Shown here piece by piece: positions 7,600 through 15,883 of a stretch of DNA of 37,696 nt. How positions within the stretch are numbered: the first letter of the stretch is position 1; each line of letters opens with the position of its first letter. The notes beneath the pieces were generated by a model. It did not search any database, had not been told where the DNA came from, and saw only the letters and a list, made by a program, of their open reading frames with translations. Source of the DNA: an uncultured Roseburia sp. (GTDB taxonomy: Bacteria; Bacillota; Clostridia; Lachnospirales; Lachnospiraceae); contig CANONN010000033.1 in assembly GCA_947567625.1 (NCBI GenBank), forward strand, positions 1-37,696, written 5' to 3'. Position numbers and translations under genes: made by a program.

Positions 7600-8883
7600 T
7601 CACAACTTCCCCGCAAATTCCGCCGTCCTGCGATAGATTTCCTCCGGCGCAAAGCCAATGTCAAATTTGCCGTCCTCGTATAATATCCTCCCATCGACCA
7701 TCGCCAGCTTCACATTCTGCTTGCTGCCGCTGTACACCAGATTCTTTACGATATTGTGCTGCGGCTGCATATTGGGCTGCCTTAGATCCATACAGATCAG
7801 ATCTGCATACTTGCCCTCTGCCAGACAATCGCAGTCTATAAGCCCCATCGCCCTGGCGCCGCCCGCCGTCGCCATATAGAGCACTTCCTCGGCGGCCACG
7901 CATTTGGCGTCCATCTCGCGCACCTTGGCGAGCCCCGCCACCAGAAACATCTCGCGGAACATATCAAGGCAGTTGTTGCTGGCCGGCCCGTCCGTGCCGA
8001 TTGCCACGGCTATCCCCTCATCGACCAGACGCTTGACGGGACAGATACCGGAAGCCAGCTTAAGATTGGAGGCCGGATTGGTCACCGCCGTTAGGCCCCG
8101 CCGTTTAAAGATCTCAAAATCATTCTCTTCCAGCCAGACGCAATGGTATCCACCGCCGCCATAGCCAAACATCTGCAACTCATCTGCCAGCTGTGTCGGC
8201 GTCAATCCATAGCGCTTTTTGCAGTCCTCCACTTCCTGTCTTGTCTCCGCATTATGAAACCAGACGGATGATTTTAGCTTTTCGGCCAAAGCCGCCACAC
8301 TGCGCATCGTTTCCCGGGACGTGGTATACTCGGCATGAAATCCCACCAGATAGGACGTCCTGTCACAGAGCTCGTTGACGTACCAATATTCTTCCTCCAT
8401 CTCCTCGGGCGAGCTGGCAAAATCATTGACCCCGCTGGTCTGCACCATGCGAAAGCCGCTGTCTGCCGTCGCCCTTGTCACCGCTTTTGTCAGAAAATAC
8501 ATGTCAAACCCGGACGTGATGCCGCTGGTTAAGTATTCCATGATGCCGAGCAGGGAAAACCAGTAGGCGGCTTCCTCGGTCAGCAGCGCCTCCCTGGGAA
8601 AGACCTTCTGGTGAAGCCATTCCTGTAAGGGCAGATCGTCCGCGAACGAGCGCAAAAACGTCATCGGCGTGTGCGTGTGGGCATCTTTAAAGCCGGGCAT
8701 CAAGAGATTGCCCGACACGTCGATCTCCCGCTCCCATTGTGGCGGCGTATGGCCTGCCGCTTCATCGGCGGTCCCGACAAATGAAATCCTTTGTCCCTCG
8801 ACCCACAGTTCCCCCTCTAAGACAGAAAACGCATGGTTCGCGTGCGTCTGTAAGATTTTGGCATTGTAAAAGCGTATCTTCAC
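7600..8883 (-). CDS. mtaD: Amidohydrolase, MTA/SAH (or adenosine) deaminase type
   Basis: A 427-residue metal-dependent deaminase of the amidohydrolase superfamily. These enzymes convert 5'-methylthioadenosine, S-adenosylhomocysteine or adenosine to the inosine form. Metal ligands are visible: DAHTHTPM near residue 64, FHAEY near 180, and GTDGPASNN near 293-301. Length is normal. The start is GTG 8883 after AGGGGG. It lies 18 nt downstream of the purine nucleoside phosphorylase gene, which fits a purine salvage pair: deamination, then phosphorolysis to hypoxanthine. Exact substrate preference is inferred, so the symbol is tentative. Confidence 0.85.
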   Translation of the reverse strand: MKIRFYNAKILQTHANHAFSVLEGELWVEGQRISFVGTADEAAGHTPPQWEREIDVSGNLLMPGFKDAHTHTPMTFLRSFADDLPLQEWLHQKVFPREALLTEEAAYWFSLLGIMEYLTSGITSGFDMYFLTKAVTRATADSGFRMVQTSGVNDFASSPEEMEEEYWYVNELCDRTSYLVGFHAEYTTSRETMRSVAALAEKLKSSVWFHNAETRQEVEDCKKRYGLTPTQLADELQMFGYGGGGYHCVWLEENDFEIFKRRGLTAVTNPASNLKLASGICPVKRLVDEGIAVAIGTDGPASNNCLDMFREMFLVAGLAKVREMDAKCVAAEEVLYMATAGGARAMGLIDCDCLAEGKYADLICMDLRQPNMQPQHNIVKNLVYSGSKQNVKLAMVDGRILYEDGKFDIGFAPEEIYRRTAEFAGKL

Positions 8884-8901
8884 TTGTTCCCCCTTTTTCG
8901 G

Positions 8902-9723
8902 CTATATCTGGCAGATCACTCTTGTCACCAGGCTCTCAAACTGTTCTGCCACGCGGTCCGCCGTCTCCTGCACCTCCTCGTGGGAGAGCGAAAACGGGCT
9001 GATTCCGCTGGCCAGATTGGAGATACAGGAAATGCCGATCACATGCATCCCCATATGCTTTGCGGCGATCGCCTCACACGCGGTGCTCATCCCCACCGCG
9101 TCGGCCCCTAAGGTCCGACACATGGCGACCTCGTGCGGCGTCTCAAATTGCGGGCCGGGCAGCTGGATATAAACGCCCTCCTGCAAATCTATTTTTAAAT
9201 CCATCGCCGCTTTTTTGGCCAGCCTTTGCAGGCGAAGATCGTAGAGCCGGCTCATGTCGGGAAAGCGCACGCCAAGCTCGTCAATATTGGCCCCACGCAG
9301 CGGCGACGGCACAAAGCTTGCGATCTGATCGGTAATCAACATCAAATCGCCGGCATGCATGCCCTGCTTTATCCCTCCGGCCGCATTGGTGAGAAACAGT
9401 GTGTCCGCCCCCATCAGCTTCATCAGTCGAATCGGCAGCACGACATCGGACATCTCGTAGCCCTCATAATAGTGGACACGCCCCTGCATACAGACGACGG
9501 GCACTTCGCCCACATAGCCAAAGAGATAGCGCCCCGTATGCCCCGGCACCGTAGATACCGGAAAACCCTCGATCTCACTGTAAGCAAGCGTCTCTTCCAC
9601 ATGGATATGATTTCCGTAATTGCCCAGACCGGAACCGAGCACTAAAGCCACCTGCGGCCTGAACTTGATTTTATCCTGAAAACTCCGGTAAGCTTTCTGT
9701 AACTTCTCGTATATGTGATTCAT
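8902..9723 (-). CDS. punA: Purine nucleoside phosphorylase, trimeric (PNP-I) type
   Basis: A 273-residue cytosolic enzyme that splits inosine/guanosine with phosphate to free base and ribose-1-phosphate. Family motifs are clear: LVLGSGLGNYG, PGHTGRYLFGYV, QGRVHYYEGY, LTNAAGGI, PGPQFETPHE and VGMSTACEAIAAKHMGM. Length fits the trimeric class. Start ATG 9723 is chosen for GAGAGG about 6 nt upstream. It is followed after 18 nt by the deaminase gene. A TTGACA lies just upstream (9772-9777) but has no -10 partner, so expression likely comes from read-through. Confidence 0.95.
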   Translation of the reverse strand: MNHIYEKLQKAYRSFQDKIKFRPQVALVLGSGLGNYGNHIHVEETLAYSEIEGFPVSTVPGHTGRYLFGYVGEVPVVCMQGRVHYYEGYEMSDVVLPIRLMKLMGADTLFLTNAAGGIKQGMHAGDLMLITDQIASFVPSPLRGANIDELGVRFPDMSRLYDLRLQRLAKKAAMDLKIDLQEGVYIQLPGPQFETPHEVAMCRTLGADAVGMSTACEAIAAKHMGMHVIGISCISNLASGISPFSLSHEEVQETADRVAEQFESLVTRVICQI

Positions 9724-9779
9724 CTTTTTCCTCTCTCTGCCGCACGGACGGCTTTGTGCATAAAGTATGTGTGTCAAAC

Positions 9780-9806
9780 AACTATGAAGCCGAAGGCATA
9801 ATAGTT
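9780..9806 (-). terminator. Weak hairpin at the end of the HAD hydrolase gene
   Basis: AACTAT (9780-9785) pairs with ATAGTT (9801-9806), with an inner GCC/GGC pairing. On the minus strand it is followed only by GTTTG, so termination would be partial. It overlaps the HAD stop codon and could separate it from the purine salvage pair. Confidence 0.3.
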
Positions 9807-10617
9807 ACAGTACAAAGCGCTCGATCACTTCCGCGATCGCGTCATGATTGTTGTCGCTCTCCGTCACAAAATCTGCCGCCTCTTTTACGGCGGGCACCGC
9901 ATTCCTAACGGCAACGCCGACACATGCCGCCTCGATCAGACGGATATCGTTCTGTTCGTCCCCGACCGCAATGGTGCTCTCGAAAGGAAGGCTTAAGATA
10001 TCGGTCAGATATTTCACACCGATCTCCTTTCCTGTCTGGTCGGGACAATATTCCAGATATTCATCGCTGGCAAAAAAGTTATTGGTCTTGCCTTTTGCCC
10101 AGGCGGCATTGTCCTTTTGAAACCGCACCAAACGCTCTTTCCCCTTCAGGTCAATCAAAAGCACTTTTGGCGGCTCCTCCTCGAGGATATCCATGATATT
10201 ATGCGCCAGCTTATAGGTTAGATTCGTGCGCTTTAAATAGGAGTCGAGCTCTTTTGTATGACGCACGGCCAGCACATCCGTCTTATTGTATGTGTGCGCA
10301 TAAATCCCCGCCTTCTGCGCCCGTTCAAACAGCTCCAGCACCACCTCAACCGGCATCGAACGCTTAAACAGGATGCGGTCTGCGGCACAATCATAAAATA
10401 TCGCTCCGTTAAACGCGACGATATAACACCCGGTCTGCGTCAATTTCAGCGCCTTCGCAAACGCTCTCGCAGACTCGACCGGGCGTCCGGTCGCAAAGGC
10501 AATATAGTGCCCCTCTTTTACCATCCGATGAATCGCCTCCCTGTTGCGCAGGGAAACCGTTCCGTCATCACTCATCAAGGTGCCATCCAAATCCACAAAT
10601 AATAATTTACGATTCAT
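9805..10617 (-). CDS. HAD-superfamily (Cof/IIB type) hydrolase
   Basis: A 270-residue phosphatase of the Cof subgroup, likely acting on sugar phosphates or FMN/PLP-like compounds. Motif I FVDLDGTLMSDDG is at residues 7-19, motif II FATGRP follows near residue 40, and the late motif VGDEQNDIRLIEAA (near 217) completes the site. The cap domain lies between, as in class IIB. Start ATG 10617 follows GGAGG by 6 nt. It sits 73 nt after ppk1 in the same direction. Substrate cannot be read from sequence. Confidence 0.9.
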   Translation of the reverse strand: MNRKLLFVDLDGTLMSDDGTVSLRNREAIHRMVKEGHYIAFATGRPVESARAFAKALKLTQTGCYIVAFNGAIFYDCAADRILFKRSMPVEVVLELFERAQKAGIYAHTYNKTDVLAVRHTKELDSYLKRTNLTYKLAHNIMDILEEEPPKVLLIDLKGKERLVRFQKDNAAWAKGKTNNFFASDEYLEYCPDQTGKEIGVKYLTDILSLPFESTIAVGDEQNDIRLIEAACVGVAVRNAVPAVKEAADFVTESDNNHDAIAEVIERFVL

Positions 10618-10690
10618 ATGTGCCTCCTAATTCAGTGCCGCATCCGCTCTTCCAGTGCCTTGTCGGCAGAACAATTTTTGTCCATTTTTC

Positions 10691-12856
10691 TTATGCGTTG
10701 GCCGGAATGAATACTCTGTCTTTGTATACGTTTTCCGGTTTGGGAACTGCCGCGACCGCCTCCTCGCAGAATGTCGCCTGGGAATCTACCAGGACTTTGC
10801 CGCGTTTATCCACTTTCTCGTATTTGCTGTCGGCTCTTAGCACATGCGCCTTTGTGTTGTCCGCCAGCTCCGTCTCCAGGATATGCTTGACCTGCTCTTT
10901 GATTCTCTCCTCCAGGACCGGAAACATGATCTCCACACGGCGGTCAAGGTTGCGCGGCATCCAGTCGGCGCTTCCCATATAGAGCTCCTCCTGCCCGTCG
11001 TTGGCAAAGTAAAAAATACGGCTGTGCTCTAAGAAATTGCCGACGATGGAGCGCACCATGATATTTTCGCTGATTCCGGGAATCCCCACGCGCAGACAGC
11101 AGATGCCCCGCACAATCAGCTGTATCGAAACCCCGGCGGCGGACGCCTCGTACAAAGCTGCTATAATACCCTCGTCACACAGCGAGTTCATCTTGGCCAC
11201 AATCTTGGCCGGTTTCCCGGCTCTCGCATGTCTCGTCTCCCGCTCGATCAGGCTCATGAACCGGCTGCGCAGCCAAAGCGGCGCAACGGCCAGCCGGTTC
11301 CAGGACAGCGGTTCCGAGTAGCCGGAAAGCATGTTAAAGACCGCCGTGGCGTCCTCCCCGATCGCCTCATTGCAGGTAAAGATACCGCAGTCTGTGTAGA
11401 GCTTCGCCGTGGAGTCGTTATAATTGCCCGTGCCAAGATGCACATAGCGGCAGATGCCCTCTTCCTCCCTGCGCACCACAAGCGCGATCTTGCTGTGCGT
11501 TTTCAGTCCCACCAGTCCGTATATGACATGGCAGCCCGCCTGCTCGAGCTTCTTCGCCCAGACAATGTTGTTCTCTTCGTCAAAACGCGCCTTCAGCTCG
11601 ACCAGAACCGAGACCTGCTTGCCGTTTTCTGCCGCCTGCGCCAGGGAGGCAATGATCGGCGAGTTGCCGCTCACCCGGTAGAGCGTCTGCTTGATAGCGA
11701 GCACATCGGGGTCTTTGGACGCCTGCCGGATAAAGTCTACGACCGGCTCGAAAGTCTGGTATGGATGGTGCAGCAAAATATCCCCTTTTTTGATTTCTTC
11801 AAAAATATTGGTTCCCGGCTCGATCTGCGGCACCCGCTGGGGCCGATAGGGTTCATAGCGCAGATGATGATATCCCTCGAGTCCGTACATTTTCATCAGA
11901 AATGTAAAATCTATGGGCCCGGCAATTTCAAAAATATCCTCCTCGGCCACGCCGAGCTCCGATTTGAGGATGCGCAAGAGCCGCTTGTCGATATCGGTCT
12001 CGACCTCAAGCCGGATCACCTCGCCCCACTGGCGCATTTTCAGCTGCTTTTGTATCTCTTTCAATAAATCCTCCGCCTCGTCCTCGTCAATCGTCAAATC
12101 GGCGTTGCGCATGACGCGGTACGGGTAGGCGCAGATGATATCATAGTTTAAAAAGAGCTTTTGTATGTTCTTTTCGATGATCTGCTCGAGCAGGATAAAG
12201 GTGACGCCCAAGCCGTCCTCGCTCGGGACCTGCACCAGGCGCGGCAGCCCTCCGGGCACCTGCACGGTGGCAAATTCGTAGGCAATTTTCTTGCCGTCCT
12301 TTTTGCCCGGCAGCTTGCCCACAGACCCCGATTCCCTCTTTCTGGAAAGCAGAGCCGCAATATTCAAGGTCTTATTGCGTATCAGCGGAAACGGCCGCGA
12401 GGCGTCCACGGCCATGGGCGTGAGCACCGGATATACATTTTCCTCAAAATAGCGGTCCACAAACGCTGCCTGCTCCTCGTTGAGCTTTTCGTAGGCATCC
12501 AGCACAAAGATGTGGTTTTGATGCATCAGGGGCACCAGCGAACGATTGTAGGTCTGATACTGCAAATTGACAAGCTCCCTGGTGTGAGTGTTGATCGCAG
12601 CCAACTGCTCCTTGGGCGTCATGCCCGCAATGTCGCATTTGCGGTAGTCCGCATGTACCATATCCCGCAGGGAAGCGACGCGGACCATAAAGAACTCGTC
12701 AAGATTGGAGGAAGTGATACTGATAAACTTTAGCCGCTCCAGCAGAGGAATCTTTTTGTCCCTCGCCTCGTTCAACACTCTGCCGTTAAATTTTAACCAG
12801 CTCAACTCCCTGTTCTCATAGTATTTGGGGTTGCTAAAATCTGTCTTCTTATCCAT
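10691..12856 (-). CDS. ppk1: Polyphosphate kinase 1
   Basis: A 721-residue enzyme that makes long-chain polyphosphate from ATP. The N-terminal domain begins with ENRELSWLKFNGRVLNEA and SSNLDEFFMVRVASL, both strongly conserved. The catalytic phospholipase-D-like half has VLVELKARFDEENNI and the phosphorylated His in GLKTHSKIALVVRREE near residue 452, then HLGTGNYNDSTAKLYTD. The C-terminal half has MGSADWMPRNLDRRVEIMFP. Length is normal. Start ATG 12856 has GGAGG upstream. It lies 24 nt after the ppx-like gene, forming a synthesis/degradation pair. Confidence 0.98.
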   Translation of the reverse strand: MDKKTDFSNPKYYENRELSWLKFNGRVLNEARDKKIPLLERLKFISITSSNLDEFFMVRVASLRDMVHADYRKCDIAGMTPKEQLAAINTHTRELVNLQYQTYNRSLVPLMHQNHIFVLDAYEKLNEEQAAFVDRYFEENVYPVLTPMAVDASRPFPLIRNKTLNIAALLSRKRESGSVGKLPGKKDGKKIAYEFATVQVPGGLPRLVQVPSEDGLGVTFILLEQIIEKNIQKLFLNYDIICAYPYRVMRNADLTIDEDEAEDLLKEIQKQLKMRQWGEVIRLEVETDIDKRLLRILKSELGVAEEDIFEIAGPIDFTFLMKMYGLEGYHHLRYEPYRPQRVPQIEPGTNIFEEIKKGDILLHHPYQTFEPVVDFIRQASKDPDVLAIKQTLYRVSGNSPIIASLAQAAENGKQVSVLVELKARFDEENNIVWAKKLEQAGCHVIYGLVGLKTHSKIALVVRREEEGICRYVHLGTGNYNDSTAKLYTDCGIFTCNEAIGEDATAVFNMLSGYSEPLSWNRLAVAPLWLRSRFMSLIERETRHARAGKPAKIVAKMNSLCDEGIIAALYEASAAGVSIQLIVRGICCLRVGIPGISENIMVRSIVGNFLEHSRIFYFANDGQEELYMGSADWMPRNLDRRVEIMFPVLEERIKEQVKHILETELADNTKAHVLRADSKYEKVDKRGKVLVDSQATFCEEAVAAVPKPENVYKDRVFIPANA

Positions 12857-12880
12857 GAATTACCTCCACGCCAAATTTCA

Positions 12881-14419
12881 TCAAACTTTATAGATGCGCT
12901 TGCGCTTCACCACCGGCTTTACGCTGAATACTTTTTCAAAGTAGGCGGTCTTTGCGTGAAACAGTGTCTTTTCAAGCGCGATATCATCCTCCGTCTCGAT
13001 CGTAATCACCAGCTCTTTCCCGCGCACGGCCGCCTTTACATTCTTAAACTTCTGCTTGTGGCTTCTGTCCATGGCATTGGACACGCGAAGAATCGCGGAC
13101 AGCTTTGCCACGGTCAGATAGGCTTCATGGTCCATCTGCTGCGTTGCCTCGTGATAATCCGGCAATGTGTAAGTATTATACAGCACGGTATTGGCGATGA
13201 TCTCCCGCTCGTGATGCGTCAGTCCCAAAATCTCCGAGCCCATGATAATATCGTAAGAACACTGCGGCGCGTTGGCAAAGCTGATGTATTTTCCGCAGTC
13301 GTGCAGGATCGCCGCCACCTGAATCAACAGACGCTCCCGTTTTGAGAGCCCGTGCATTTTTTTCATGGTATCAAAAATCAGCGTCGACATGGCGCACAGC
13401 GCCTCGATATGCGGGGAATAGCTCAAGTATCTGCCCGCAAGGCTTCTGGCGGCCGATAAAATGTCCTGCTCAAAATCATGGGAAATCCGGTAAATATTAT
13501 GCTTGAGCGCATATCCGCAGGCAATGCCGTCGCTGATGCTCACGCCCGGCACCCAAAGCTCCTGCGCCCCAAGTTTTTTGGCCATACAGCCAAACACGAT
13601 CATATAGGGGACAACCAGCGGATCGTTTTCATTGGAGAGGCCGAGCTCCGCGCAGATCTGCTCGATATTTTTCTGGCGCAGCCGCTCTAAGTAGCGGACA
13701 AATTTCTCCGCCTTCACCGTCTTGTCGCTGTGATTTTTTTCCGTCCTGGACATAATCTCCGTGATGTAGTCGCCGATAAAGATCAGGTAAGAGAGGTCGA
13801 CTCCCTGCATGTACATCGCTGAAAATACTTCCAGCTCTTTATTTACGGTCTCCTCGATCTGCAATTCGTACTGCTCTAACCCCACGCTCTGCTTTTCGAG
13901 CTGTTCCCGAAGGCGCATGGCCCCGAGCGCTAAATGTTCGGTCTTTACGATGTTGCCCTCCTTAAAAACGGTAATCTGCAAACCGCCGCCGCCCACGTCG
14001 ATGACCGCCGCGCCTTTTTTTACCATGTCCTCAAACTCCTCGCGCGCCGCAAGCGACTGGTAATTGATAAAACGGTGCTCGGAATTGCTCAGCACCTGCA
14101 CCGTCAGCCCGGTCCGTATCTTAATCTGGTCTAAGATAAACAGTTCATTTCCCGAGTCGCGGATTGCCGTGGCGGCGTAAGCCTCGTAAGCCTCCACTTT
14201 ATATTCTTTCATGATCGCTACATACTGCCCTAAGGTATCGCACAAAGCCTCGACCATCTCATAGCCGATGTTCCCTTTGGAAAAAGTATCTCTGCCGATC
14301 TCGATTCTCTTTCTGACATAGTCAATGACCCGCAGCTTTTTCTTTGCCGACAGTTCAAAAATCTTCATTCCCACTTCGTAAGAACCGATATAGATGGCCG
14401 CGAATGTATAGATTGCCAT
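12881..14419 (-). CDS. ppx: Exopolyphosphatase/GppA-family protein with HD domain
   Basis: A 512-residue protein of the Ppx/GppA family, which removes phosphate from polyphosphate or converts pppGpp to ppGpp. The N-terminal actin-like ATPase fold shows AIYIGSYEVGMKIFEL, ATAIRDSGNE and VIDVGGGGLQITVF; the C-terminal HD phosphohydrolase-like domain shows ILHDCGKY near residue 370 and LTHHEREIIA. The family first phosphate loop usually reads DIGS; here the Asp is Tyr (codon TAT, one base from GAT). Start ATG 14419 follows GGAGGAG; the longer frame to 14638 is an artefact of the repeat array upstream. It is followed by ppk1 after 24 nt. Confidence 0.88.
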   Translation of the reverse strand: MAIYTFAAIYIGSYEVGMKIFELSAKKKLRVIDYVRKRIEIGRDTFSKGNIGYEMVEALCDTLGQYVAIMKEYKVEAYEAYAATAIRDSGNELFILDQIKIRTGLTVQVLSNSEHRFINYQSLAAREEFEDMVKKGAAVIDVGGGGLQITVFKEGNIVKTEHLALGAMRLREQLEKQSVGLEQYELQIEETVNKELEVFSAMYMQGVDLSYLIFIGDYITEIMSRTEKNHSDKTVKAEKFVRYLERLRQKNIEQICAELGLSNENDPLVVPYMIVFGCMAKKLGAQELWVPGVSISDGIACGYALKHNIYRISHDFEQDILSAARSLAGRYLSYSPHIEALCAMSTLIFDTMKKMHGLSKRERLLIQVAAILHDCGKYISFANAPQCSYDIIMGSEILGLTHHEREIIANTVLYNTYTLPDYHEATQQMDHEAYLTVAKLSAILRVSNAMDRSHKQKFKNVKAAVRGKELVITIETEDDIALEKTLFHAKTAYFEKVFSVKPVVKRKRIYKV

Positions 14420-14463
14420 AGAACTCCTCCCGCCTTTCCTGCTGCCAACTGGCTGTAATGATT

Positions 14464-14586
14464 CCTGCTTTCCAAACAGGTAATTGCTGTTACTGTTCCT
14501 GCTTTCCAAACAGGTAATTGGCTGCTGCCCCTGCTTTCCAAACAGGTAATTAGTTGTTACTGTTCCCGCTTTCCAAGCAGGTAATT
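14464..14586 (-). repeat. Four tandem copies of the DUF815 gene 3' end
   Basis: Copies of a 22-bp core lie at 14464-14485, 14498-14519, 14530-14551 and 14565-14586 (periods 34, 32, 35). The last one is the coding sequence for the ATPase C-terminus (NYLLGKREQ then stop). The other three sit in the ATPase-ppx spacer, two of them still reading NYLFGKQ plus E or G. Each core folds into a short hairpin CCTGTTT-GGA-AAGCAGG on the minus strand. The coding copy differs at two places that keep the pairing. Confidence 0.85.
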
Positions 14587-15855
14587 GATAAACTGCTGCG
14601 CCGTCCTGCCGGACAATCCGCCGTGATAGAGTTCCCATTTATTCGCTTCCGCCAATAGTTCCTCCTCCGGCATCAAAATTTGGTGTCTTTCCGCCAGCGA
14701 GCGGACAATACCCTGAAATTCTTTTTTGTCCGGGGCGCCAAAATAGATGCTGACGCCGAAACGTGCATACAGGGACAACTTCTCCTGCACGGTGTCGGAG
14801 GTATGCATATCCTCGCGAATCTCCTCCTTGTCCCTGAAGTTCTCGCGAATCAGGTGCCGGCGGTTGGAGGTGGCATAGATTAATACATTCTCCGGCTTTT
14901 TCTCCAGGCCGCCCTCAATGACCGCCTTCAGGTATTTATATTCGATCTCAAATTCCTCGAAAGACAGATCGTCCATATAGATGATAAACTTGTAATTGCG
15001 GTTTTTGATCTGCGCGATTACGTCGTTTAAATCGACGAACTGGTGTTTGTACACTTCGATCAGGCGAAGCCCCCTGTCGTAGTACTGGTTGGCGATCGCT
15101 TTGATGCTGGTGGATTTGCCGGTGCCCGCGTCCCCATAGAGAAGACAGTTGTTGGCGGGTTTTCCCAAGACAAACGCCTGGGTATTGTCGATTAACTTTT
15201 TCTTGGCCAGCTCATAGCCCACCAGATCGTCGAGATGTACATGGGCGATGTTGGTGATCGGGATAATCTGTGCGCCGTCCTCCCGGTGCTGAATCCGAAA
15301 CGCCTTGTGCAGTCCCAGCTTGCCGACGCCAAAGTCCTTGTAAAACCCGGTCACCGCCTCCATAAAAGCCGCCGTATCCTTCGCCTGCTCCAAATGGCCG
15401 CACAGTTCGCCGATGCGGTCGCGTATGCGCTTGTTAAAGAACTTGCCCCCGTCCGTCGCAGCTTTATAATCAAGCAATGCCTCCATGCAGTCCACGCCAA
15501 AGTAAGTCCCGATCTCCTTCAGGTCAAAATCAAAATATTCTTTTAGTATGGCAAAATCATGATGCGCGATCTCATTGATCGACCCCTCCGTCTTTCCCCT
15601 GATCTCACAGGAACGGCTGTAGGCATTTTCGTTGTTTACCATGAGAAATGCCAGAAAATTGTGCCAAAGGTTTCCCTCAAAGCCATGGCTGGCGGCAAGT
15701 TCTGTAAGCCTCCGAAAGCAGTCAAACAGCACCTCCTCCATCTTCTCCTTATCTTCGCTTATAACCTGATAATTTTCTATCAGCCAGGTCATGTGATAAA
15801 ACAACTCGCCATGTTCAAACTCTTTGTATAAGATCAAATTTTTTGTACTTTTCAT
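14557..15855 (-). CDS. DUF815-family AAA ATPase
   Basis: A 432-residue P-loop ATPase of the DUF815 family, function poorly known. The N-terminal ~200 residues are a helical domain; the ATPase part has the approach motif LDDLVGYELAKKKLI, Walker A LYGDAGTGKST near residue 240, Walker B FIIYMDDLSFEEFE, and a sensor-like IYATSNRRHLI. Length is normal. The ATG at 15855 is preferred over the in-frame TTG at 15867, which overlaps the AGAGG binding site. The gene follows pheA by 28 nt. Its 3' end has been duplicated three times downstream. It is co-directional with the polyphosphate genes, but no functional link can be shown from sequence. Confidence 0.85.
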   Translation of the reverse strand: MKSTKNLILYKEFEHGELFYHMTWLIENYQVISEDKEKMEEVLFDCFRRLTELAASHGFEGNLWHNFLAFLMVNNENAYSRSCEIRGKTEGSINEIAHHDFAILKEYFDFDLKEIGTYFGVDCMEALLDYKAATDGGKFFNKRIRDRIGELCGHLEQAKDTAAFMEAVTGFYKDFGVGKLGLHKAFRIQHREDGAQIIPITNIAHVHLDDLVGYELAKKKLIDNTQAFVLGKPANNCLLYGDAGTGKSTSIKAIANQYYDRGLRLIEVYKHQFVDLNDVIAQIKNRNYKFIIYMDDLSFEEFEIEYKYLKAVIEGGLEKKPENVLIYATSNRRHLIRENFRDKEEIREDMHTSDTVQEKLSLYARFGVSIYFGAPDKKEFQGIVRSLAERHQILMPEEELLAEANKWELYHGGLSGRTAQQFINYLLGKREQ

Positions 15856-15883
15856 TGGCTTAACCAAACCTCTCCGTCTTCTA

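Noticed and set aside
9750-9777. Promoter for the phosphorylase gene from a consensus TTGACA at 9772-9777.
   Set aside because: The sequence 15-19 bp downstream is GC-rich with no -10-like hexamer.
10632-10685. A 17-codon frame (MDKNCSADKALEERMRH) between ppk1 and the HAD gene.
   Set aside because: No binding site, no recognisable feature, and chance open frames of this size are common.
11228-12067. A 279-codon plus-strand frame inside ppk1.
   Set aside because: Antisense shadow of ppk1; the opposite frame carries all conserved kinase motifs.
14420-14638. N-terminal extension of the Ppx-like protein through the repeat array.
   Set aside because: The extension reads through the repeat copies (NYLFGKQ) and lacks a binding site, while ATG 14419 has a strong one.
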